From Bacteroidales bacterium (lineage in GTDB: Bacteria; Bacteroidota; Bacteroidia; Bacteroidales; UBA10428), in contig JAFGOZ010000190.1 in NCBI GenBank assembly GCA_016926235.1, positions 1-5,677 on the forward strand: a stretch of 5,677 nucleotides of DNA, read 5' to 3'. Position numbers and translations under genes: made by a program. Numbering within the stretch: position 1 is the first letter of the stretch; the number at the start of each line of letters is the position of its first letter. Positions 1 through 4,994 of this stretch are shown here, in pieces. Below the pieces are notes generated by a model, which saw only the letters and a list, made by a program, of their open reading frames with translations, made no database searches and had not been told where the DNA came from.

Positions 1-177
1 ATCCGCCGAAATGTCAGGAAAAAATCAATGGAAAATGACCGTTATCAGGCCCCGAAATGGGGGGGGCAGCTTAGTCCGAAATATCCAAAAGATGGACATC
101 CAAATTCAAAATACAATAAGTTAGTAGGAAAGATACTTGCAGATCAAGTTAGGTCAGTTCTCGATAATACTAACTAA
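1..177 (+). CDS. C-terminal end of a probable SGNH/GDSL-type hydrolase or acyl esterase (5' partial)
   Basis: The frame is open from the first base and ends at TAA (175-177), followed at once by an in-frame TGA. It gives 58 residues, with the start off the left edge. The recognisable part is D31-G-H33-P-N followed by a short helix-like tail (KLVGKILADQV). In SGNH/GDSL hydrolases the catalytic Asp and His lie close together near the C-terminus in a D-x(1,2)-H-[PW]-N pattern, followed by a final helix that often contains 'A..I' residues, which fits here. Such enzymes in surface-polysaccharide loci usually add or remove O-acetyl groups, but the catalytic Ser, Gly and Asn blocks are not in the window, so the assignment rests on this one block. 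GC by hand count of two lines is about 40-45%, clearly higher than the next gene. A run of eight G (59-66) lies inside the frame, upstream of the His block. It could also be another enzyme class with a chance DGHPN motif. Confidence 0.55.
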   Translation: MRRNVRKKSMENDRYQAPKWGGQLSPKYPKDGHPNSKYNKLVGKILADQVRSVLDNTN

Positions 178-235
178 TGAGACAATGTTGAATTATATTG
201 TTTTAAAATATTAATCAATCTAAATAATTATCAAA

Positions 236-1816
236 TTGAAATATCAAACAATTTTTTTATTCTTTCTTGTTTTCTTAGCAACATTTAGCATACGTGTTTA
301 TTGGTTTTCTCAAAAAGATGGTTTATTTGTTGATGAAGCCTTATCTATAACCTTTTCATCCAATAATGGATATTTGTGGAGTAAGAATTACGAGTATAAT
401 AGGGGGTATTCTGGAAGTGAATTGAAAAAAATAACTTTAGGAACTGGAAATACTCAAAGAACTTTGTTCCAAGAAATAATTGATTTGAGAAACGATAGCA
501 AAGATCCTGTTCATACAAATTATTATTTTACTTTATTAAGAGTTTTTCTTTCTGGGGAAAAGTCTGGCAGTGTTAATGCGATTATAGTTAGAGCAGGAAT
601 TCTGAATTTGTTATTGTTTTCTTTTTCTTTTTTTCTCTTTTTCTTTTTTTTAAAATCAATTTTTAAAAATAATATAGTTTCGCTTGTAGGTTGCTTTTGT
701 GTATTTGTAACCCCAAGCACTGTTTCAAGTACGCTTTTTTTTAGAGAATATCAGCTTCAAGGATCAATGTTGCTTCTTATTCTTTTTGTATTTTACTACT
801 TCCGTAATATCAAATATCAAATCAAGTCAGCTAATATCAATTCGTTGTTTTTTATTTTGTTCTCGTTTTGTTGCTCTTTATTTCTTCTTTCTGGATACTT
901 CTCAATAGTGTTTATCTCTCTTCTTTTTTTGTATATAATTCTCGACAGGCAACATAATGATTTATTTGGGAATAATATTATATACATAATTTTGCTTGCA
1001 ATTGTTTTTATTTCACTTATATATCCGAGATACTTGCTTTTTATTTTATCTTCTGCGTTGTCGTTGATAAAAATTGGAGGATTTGAGGAGAGTGTACCAC
1101 TGCTGATCCCTGAAGAAGCCTTTTTCACTAAAATTTTAAATTCGTTTATTTTATTGACTAAGATGATATACAACCAATTCCTTTCAATTTGGGGCTTAAT
1201 TATTGTTTTATTCAATATAATATATTTGCTTGTATTAAAGATTAGAATACATTTTAATCGTGAGGTACTTTGGATTTCTGTTATCGCATTCGTATCAATG
1301 ATTATAATTATGGCATTTGCGCCATTTAAAACAATGCGTTATGTTATGGCTTTTTTCCCTTTATTAATACTCTTTCCTATTCTGTTTTTATCTTCCATAA
1401 AAAAGAGGGTACCCTTACTTATATTCTCAGTATTATATTGTTTATCGTTTTCTGTTAATGTGTTTAATGGAGAAAGACTTGATAATAAGTATCATAGAAT
1501 TGACAATGTGTTGAATAATGGCAAATCATTATACCAATTTACTAATGAGGAAGATATCCCTGTTCTTATATACAATTTAAACAGTTGGGAGTATGGTGGA
1601 CTTATACCATATTTAAGCGATAACCAGACTTATATTTTTGTAGATGATTTAAGTTTGAAACAAGACGTTATTCCAGATAAATTCTTCTTATTAGCATCAG
1701 AATCATCTGTTGGTGTGGATTTTAAGTATTTTCGATTTGAGGGTTACGAAATTGTTGCTGAACATAATGAGGCTACGCGTTTTTATTGTATAAAGATGCA
1801 GCGAAATAGTTTATAG
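236..1816 (+). CDS. GT-C type integral membrane glycosyltransferase (ArnT/PMT/GT39-like)
   Basis: This 526-residue protein has about 11-13 hydrophobic segments (first at about residues 4-24, then clusters from about 117 to 410) and a more polar C-terminal domain of about 115 residues. After the first membrane segment comes F31-V-D33-E34-A-L-S, the acidic first-loop motif typical of GT-C enzymes. D90-P-V-H-T-N-Y-Y-F-T-L-L-R resembles the 'HPPLYYLLLR' block, and R170-E-Y-Q-L the 'AR-Y-L' block of the same families. P363-F-K-T-M-R-Y resembles their late 'RY' segment. GT-C enzymes transfer sugars from polyprenyl-phosphate donors on the outer face of the inner membrane; acceptor and sugar cannot be read here. 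The start appears to be TTG at 236. The upstream in-frame stop is TAA at 221-223, and the first in-frame ATG is near residue 178, too late because it would remove the DE motif. Base composition is extremely AT-rich (one line counted at 18% GC), with T runs of 7-8. The downstream DPM1-like gene, 36 bases away, could supply the donor. Confidence 0.8.
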   Translation: MKYQTIFLFFLVFLATFSIRVYWFSQKDGLFVDEALSITFSSNNGYLWSKNYEYNRGYSGSELKKITLGTGNTQRTLFQEIIDLRNDSKDPVHTNYYFTLLRVFLSGEKSGSVNAIIVRAGILNLLLFSFSFFLFFFFLKSIFKNNIVSLVGCFCVFVTPSTVSSTLFFREYQLQGSMLLLILFVFYYFRNIKYQIKSANINSLFFILFSFCCSLFLLSGYFSIVFISLLFLYIILDRQHNDLFGNNIIYIILLAIVFISLIYPRYLLFILSSALSLIKIGGFEESVPLLIPEEAFFTKILNSFILLTKMIYNQFLSIWGLIIVLFNIIYLLVLKIRIHFNREVLWISVIAFVSMIIIMAFAPFKTMRYVMAFFPLLILFPILFLSSIKKRVPLLIFSVLYCLSFSVNVFNGERLDNKYHRIDNVLNNGKSLYQFTNEEDIPVLIYNLNSWEYGGLIPYLSDNQTYIFVDDLSLKQDVIPDKFFLLASESSVGVDFKYFRFEGYEIVAEHNEATRFYCIKMQRNSL

Positions 1817-1852
1817 TAAAACATCAAAAACTTAAGTAACTATTAGAAATTT

Positions 1853-2587
1853 ATGAAAACACAAGACTCAAATATTAATTTTTCTGTAAGTATTTTGTTG
1901 CCTGTAATAAATGAAACGTTTTCATTAAAACAAACAATCAATGTTATTGAAGAAGCAAATAATCGATATATAGAAGAGTTCATAATAGTTTATTGCAAAA
2001 AAACGACAGATGAAAGTTGGAAAGTAATAAATGAATTAATGGATATTTATGACAATAAGATTATTTTACTTGAACAAAAATTACCTTATCTCGGAGGTGC
2101 AATGCGGGATGCTTTTGAAATTTGCAAGGGAACTCATGTAATTATCATGGCAAGTGATCTTGAAACTGATCCTGTATTGGTAAAACAATTTATTGAAGAA
2201 GCTTTAAATGCCCCGGATATGATTATTACTGCTACAAGATGGAAGGGAGGCCAGTTTAAAGGATATAATCCGTTGAAATTAGTACTTAATTATGTATTTC
2301 AAAAATTATTTTCATTGCTATACGGTGTAAATCTTACAGATATGACTTATGGATTTAGAATTTTACCAGTAAAGTTAGTGAACTCTATTCGCTGGGAGGA
2401 GTTGAGACATCCATTTTTATTTGAGACATTATTAAAACCACTGAAACTTGGTGTAAGAGTAAAAGAATTACCAACAAAGTGGAATGCCCGGCTTGAAGGA
2501 AACTCACAAAATACATTTTTTAGAAACTTTGCTTATTTCAAAATTGGTATAAAAGTTCGATTCATGAATATATCGCAGATTAAGTAA
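1853..2587 (+). CDS. Family 2 glycosyltransferase, DPM1/polyprenyl-phosphate sugar synthase-like
   Basis: This 244-residue soluble GT-A protein opens with S11-V-S-I-L-L-P-V, the first beta strand of GT2 enzymes. L80-G-G-A-M-R-D-A-F matches the 'GxGxAxRxGF' helix of dolichol-phosphate mannose synthase-like enzymes. M99-A-S-D102-L-E-T-D106-P occupies the place of the usual 'MDADLSHDP' metal-binding block, so the first Asp of DxD is replaced by Ala while the second Asp and the later Asp remain. T162-D-M-T-Y-G-F-R matches the 'DxTSGFR' acceptor-side block, and F190-E-T-L-L-K with E205-L-P and R213-L-E-G-N-S match the C-terminal core. No C-terminal membrane helices are present, so it is of the short DPM1 type. 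Family members move a sugar from a nucleotide donor to polyprenyl phosphate at the cytoplasmic face; the sugar is unknown here. The ATG lies 36 bases after the GT-C stop with no clear Shine-Dalgarno, as is usual in Bacteroidota. The altered DxD could mean changed metal or donor use. A direct glycan-transferring GT2 is the alternative. Confidence 0.85.
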   Translation: MKTQDSNINFSVSILLPVINETFSLKQTINVIEEANNRYIEEFIIVYCKKTTDESWKVINELMDIYDNKIILLEQKLPYLGGAMRDAFEICKGTHVIIMASDLETDPVLVKQFIEEALNAPDMIITATRWKGGQFKGYNPLKLVLNYVFQKLFSLLYGVNLTDMTYGFRILPVKLVNSIRWEELRHPFLFETLLKPLKLGVRVKELPTKWNARLEGNSQNTFFRNFAYFKIGIKVRFMNISQIK

Positions 2588-2642
2588 TTGACAGAATATT
2601 AATTAAAATAAAATAAGGCTATACTAAATTATTAAACTCAAG

Positions 2643-3572
2643 ATGAATCTTATGAAAAAAGTTATTGTTACAACGACTATTAATTCGCCCACTGAAGCGA
2701 TTCAAAAATTTGATTCAATGCCTGATTGGGATTTGGTTGTGATAGGAGATTTAAAGACTCCAAAAGACTACCGGTTGAAAAGAGGTATCTATGTATCACC
2801 CGAAAAACAAGAGAAATATGATAAGCAACTTTCTGATGCAATTGGTTGGAACTGTATTCAGAGAAGGAATTTTGGTCTACTTTGGGCAAATGACATGAAG
2901 GCCGATATGGTAGCTGTGGTAGATGATGATAATATTCCGATGGATGGATGGGGTGAGAATTTACTTATAGGGAATACTACTGAAGTGAATTATTATGAGA
3001 CAGATATACCAGCATTTGATCCTATTGGAGCCACAAATCACAAAAATCTATGGCATAGAGGATTTCCGTTGCAATTGATTCCAAGTCGTGTGTATTCAAA
3101 TAAAATTAAGAAAGAACTAGACGCTGATATACAAGCGGATTTTTGGAATGGTGACCCAGATATTGATGCAATATGCAGAATGGAGCACGCACCAGATTGT
3201 GTTTTTGAAGATATTTTTTTCCCAATATCGGCGAACAAGCTTGCTCCTTTTAACTCGCAAAATACCTTTTTAAAAGGAGCATTGCTTAAAGATTATTTCC
3301 TTTTTCCTCATGTTGGAAGAATGGACGATATCTGGGCTTCATTTTATTTACAAGCTAAGAATAATTGTAAGGTTGTATATGGTAAGGCATCAGTATATCA
3401 GGAGCGAAACCCACATGACCTTGTTAAGGATTTGAAACAAGAATATTTAGGATATGAAAATAATCTCAAAATTGTCCAAGAATTACCCAATAATGCTGAT
3501 GCACTCTTAAAATATCTTCCAGAGGTATCGGTTCTAGCTTTTAAGTTATATAAAAAACATTATACACGATGA
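2643..3572 (+). CDS. STELLO (DUF288)-family glycosyltransferase-like protein
   Basis: This 309-residue soluble protein has no signal peptide or membrane segment. The N-terminal half has the layout I associate with STELLO/DUF288 proteins: K5-K-V-I-V-T-T-T-I-N-S-P, W29-D-L-V-V-I-G35-D-L-K-T-P-K-D-Y, then S52-P-E-K-Q, W69-N-C-I-Q-R-R-N-F-G, and V92-V-D94-D-D-N-I-P. The D94-D95-D96 triplet is the likely nucleotide-sugar/metal site of a GT-A fold. Later polar blocks are W168-N-G-D-P-D-I-D-A-I-C-R, P202-F-N-S-Q-N-T-F and R226-M-D-D-I-W. Plant STELLO proteins are Golgi membrane proteins needed for cellulose synthase assembly; this one lacks their membrane anchor. A more distant resemblance to UDP-arabinopyranose mutase/RGP (GT75) proteins, which also carry a DDD site, means a mutase role is conceivable. 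Activity and substrate are not known from sequence. The listed start is the first ATG; a second ATG at 2652 (Met4, giving MKKVIVTT) is equally plausible. The stop overlaps the next gene's start (ATGA), implying translational coupling. Confidence 0.8.
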   Translation: MNLMKKVIVTTTINSPTEAIQKFDSMPDWDLVVIGDLKTPKDYRLKRGIYVSPEKQEKYDKQLSDAIGWNCIQRRNFGLLWANDMKADMVAVVDDDNIPMDGWGENLLIGNTTEVNYYETDIPAFDPIGATNHKNLWHRGFPLQLIPSRVYSNKIKKELDADIQADFWNGDPDIDAICRMEHAPDCVFEDIFFPISANKLAPFNSQNTFLKGALLKDYFLFPHVGRMDDIWASFYLQAKNNCKVVYGKASVYQERNPHDLVKDLKQEYLGYENNLKIVQELPNNADALLKYLPEVSVLAFKLYKKHYTR

Positions 3573-4552
3573 AAAAAGTTTTAATCACTGGTGGAGCTGG
3601 TTTTGTTGGGCGTCATTTTACCAAAAGTATGCTTGATAAAGGTCACGTAGTTTATTGTGTTGATCCTATTGCTGATTATACTGGAGGTTTAGATCCTGAG
3701 AAAGGTTGGCCTCTTTTTAATCCATTTGATTATAAAAACTTTAAATTTTACAAAGAGGATTGCAGGATGTTTTTTAAAAGAATTAATGACACAGACTTCG
3801 ATTATTGTTTTCATCTTGCAGCTATGGTGGGCGGAAGGTTGATGATCGAAAACAACCCTCTAGTAGTCGCTGATGATCTTTCCATTGACTCAGAGTATTG
3901 GCAATGGGCTAAAGAAACACATCCTAAAAAAACAATTTGCTTTAGTTCAAGTGCTGCTTATCCTGTTGAATACCAAAGAGCTACTAATTATAAATTATTG
4001 AGCGAAGACATGATCGAGTTTAATAAAAAAATTGGCATGCCTGATATGTCATACGGTTGGGCGAAACTAACCAATGAATATTTGGCTAAGTTGGCATATG
4101 AGAAGTATGGATTGAATTCAGTTGTATATCGACCTTTTTCGGGTTATGGTGAAGATCAGGATTTTACCTATCCATTTCCTAGTATTTGCAAAAGAGTATT
4201 GGAAAATAAGAATAAGAATAATTTGACAGTATGGGGGAGTGGCAGTCATATGAGAGATTTTATTCATATATCTGATTGTGTTGAAGGTGTATTGAAGACT
4301 ATGGATAAGATAAATAATGGAGATGCCCTTAACTTATCTACAGGTATTTTTACAAGCTTTAAGCAGTTCGCTTCTATGGCTGCTAATATATGCGGATATA
4401 ATCCTGAAGTAAAAGGAACATCTGATATGCCAGAGGGTGTATTTGCAAGAGCAGGTGACCCAACTAAGTTAAATAAATTTGGGTATAAATATTCTATTCC
4501 ATTAAAAGACGGAATAATTAAGGTAATGAATTTTTTTCAACTAAATTATTGA
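3569..4552 (+). CDS. NAD-dependent sugar-nucleotide epimerase/dehydratase (extended SDR)
   Basis: This 327-residue extended short-chain dehydrogenase is the usual length for nucleotide-sugar epimerases. The N-terminal Rossmann fold shows G8-G-A-G-F-V-G14 (GxxGxxG), and the acidic D32 after the second strand indicates NAD(H) rather than NADP(H). H82-L-A-A continues the fold. The active site shows S126-S-S-A-A-Y-P (catalytic Ser region) and Y162-G-W-A-K166, the YxxxK pair. V86/M-V-G-G-R, P158-D-M-S-Y-G, and W222-G-S-G-S-H-M-R-D-F-I-H-I-S-D-C-V-E-G resemble the GDP-mannose 3,5-epimerase and GDP-L-fucose synthase branch, whose members act at C3/C5 of GDP-sugars; the exact reaction is not certain. 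It would act in the cytoplasm, making a modified nucleotide sugar for the neighbouring transferases. Its ATG overlaps the preceding TGA by four bases, so the two proteins are probably made together. The alternative is another epimerase/4,6-dehydratase of the same superfamily. Confidence 0.88.
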   Translation: MKKVLITGGAGFVGRHFTKSMLDKGHVVYCVDPIADYTGGLDPEKGWPLFNPFDYKNFKFYKEDCRMFFKRINDTDFDYCFHLAAMVGGRLMIENNPLVVADDLSIDSEYWQWAKETHPKKTICFSSSAAYPVEYQRATNYKLLSEDMIEFNKKIGMPDMSYGWAKLTNEYLAKLAYEKYGLNSVVYRPFSGYGEDQDFTYPFPSICKRVLENKNKNNLTVWGSGSHMRDFIHISDCVEGVLKTMDKINNGDALNLSTGIFTSFKQFASMAANICGYNPEVKGTSDMPEGVFARAGDPTKLNKFGYKYSIPLKDGIIKVMNFFQLNY

Positions 4553-4594
4553 TATTTTGCATCAATGACTTATGTTTTATAAATAGAAGATATG

Positions 4595-4633
4595 CATATC
4601 AATTTCGGCAATTTGCTATGGTTATTTTTTCTT
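4595..4633 (+). terminator. Candidate rho-independent terminator after the epimerase gene
   Basis: CATATCAATTT (4595-4605) can pair with AATTTGCTATG (4610-4620) over 11 positions with two mismatches, closing a CGGC loop (4606-4609). The hairpin is followed by GTTATTTTTTCTT, which contains six consecutive T (4625-4630). It lies 43 bases after the epimerase stop, a suitable place to end the transcript. The stem is AT-rich and imperfect, so termination may be weak. The same bases also fall in a 29-codon frame, a competing reading. Confidence 0.4.
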
Positions 4634-4761
4634 AATAAAATGATGCGGGGTAAAAGCAAACGGAAGAAAACCAAGTTTTAATTCTATTAAATGTTTCATT
4701 ATTATTACTCCACATAATATTCATCAATAAAAAAAGAGCTGAATGGAAATCCAAACAGGCA

Positions 4762-4793
4762 TTTGGGAAGATGAAATAGGGGTTTGGGAAGAT
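4762..4793 (+). repeat. Two-copy 11-base direct repeat TTTGGGAAGAT with 21-base period
   Basis: TTTGGGAAGAT occurs at 4762-4772 and again at 4783-4793, a 21-base offset. The 21-base units differ outside this core (next ten bases GAAATAGGGG versus TGCATCAAAA). CCAAAC at 4751-4756 is the reverse complement of GTTTGG at 4782-4787 and 4806-4811. Function is unknown. With only two copies this may be chance or a small regulatory or IS-related repeat. Confidence 0.5.
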
Positions 4794-4875
4794 TGCATCA
4801 AAATTGTTTGGTGGCAGAATAAAGTATAGGTATTTTTAATGATTTAGAAAAGTTGTTAATAGCAAAATAAATAAA

Positions 4876-4959
4876 AGGGTTTAGTACATGACAAAATATA
4901 AATCGCTGAATATCAGCAAAATAAGTATATAAATATTTGGATAAAACCCTGAATATCAG
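4876..4959 (+). repeat. Paired CTGAATATCAG repeats with flanking AGGGTTT/AAACCCT inverted repeat
   Basis: CTGAATATCAG occurs at 4906-4916 and 4949-4959. Each copy is itself a small hairpin (CTGA-ATA-TCAG); the first is extended by one base pair (GCTGA/TCAGC, 4905-4917). AGGGTTT at 4876-4882 is the reverse complement of AAACCCT at 4944-4950. The group ends 35 bases before the transposase start, so it may form the left end, promoter or transposase binding site of the insertion sequence. This role is inferred from position only. Confidence 0.55.
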
Positions 4960-4994
4960 TATCTTACGAAAGATTTCCACATCAATTAGTAAGA

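Larger units (their letters stand above)
4553..4994. other. Gene-poor gap between the polysaccharide genes and the transposase
   Basis: This stretch of about 440 AT-rich bases has no convincing gene. It holds an imperfect hairpin followed by a T-rich tract (4595-4633), a perfect 12-base palindrome GATATGCATATC (4589-4600), a direct repeat TTTGGGAAGAT at 4762-4772 and 4783-4793, and the paired CTGAATATCAG repeats at 4906-4916 and 4949-4959. Two very short + strand frames are visible: 4592-4681 (29 codons, hydrophobic middle and a basic tail RGKSKRKKTKF) and 4743-4829 (28 codons, containing a repeated WED). Neither has a recognisable ribosome binding site or family. The right-hand part, from roughly 4870 onward, is probably the left end of the insertion sequence. 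No Bacteroidota-type promoter (TTTG then TAnnTTTG) was found with confidence. Confidence 0.6.

Noticed and set aside
523..1215. Minus-strand open frames of 65 and 132 codons opposite the GT-C gene
   Set aside because: They are low-complexity Lys/Ile-rich complements of Phe/Leu/Ile-rich membrane codons, with no recognisable family. The + strand gene has clear GT-C motifs.
2588..2625. TTGACA (2588-2593) and TATACT (2620-2625) before the STELLO-like gene as a sigma-70 promoter
   Set aside because: The spacing is 26 bases instead of about 17, and Bacteroidota mainly use a different promoter consensus. This is likely chance in AT-rich DNA.
2680..3238. Minus-strand open frames opposite the STELLO-like gene
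   Set aside because: They lie wholly within a + strand gene with conserved motifs and resemble no family.
4589..4600. Perfect palindrome GATATGCATATC as an operator
   Set aside because: It is a single copy downstream of the last sugar gene with no adjacent promoter or regulator gene. It partly overlaps the hairpin of the candidate terminator.
4557..4801. Direct repeat TTGCATCAA (4557-4565 and 4793-4801) as a target-site duplication around a small element
   Set aside because: The enclosed 227 bases have no inverted-repeat ends (TGACTTATG… does not match the reverse complement of …GGGAAGA), so a 9-base coincidence is more likely.
4876..4959. CRISPR-like repeat array
   Set aside because: There are only two short copies, with no further regular spacing and no cas genes nearby.
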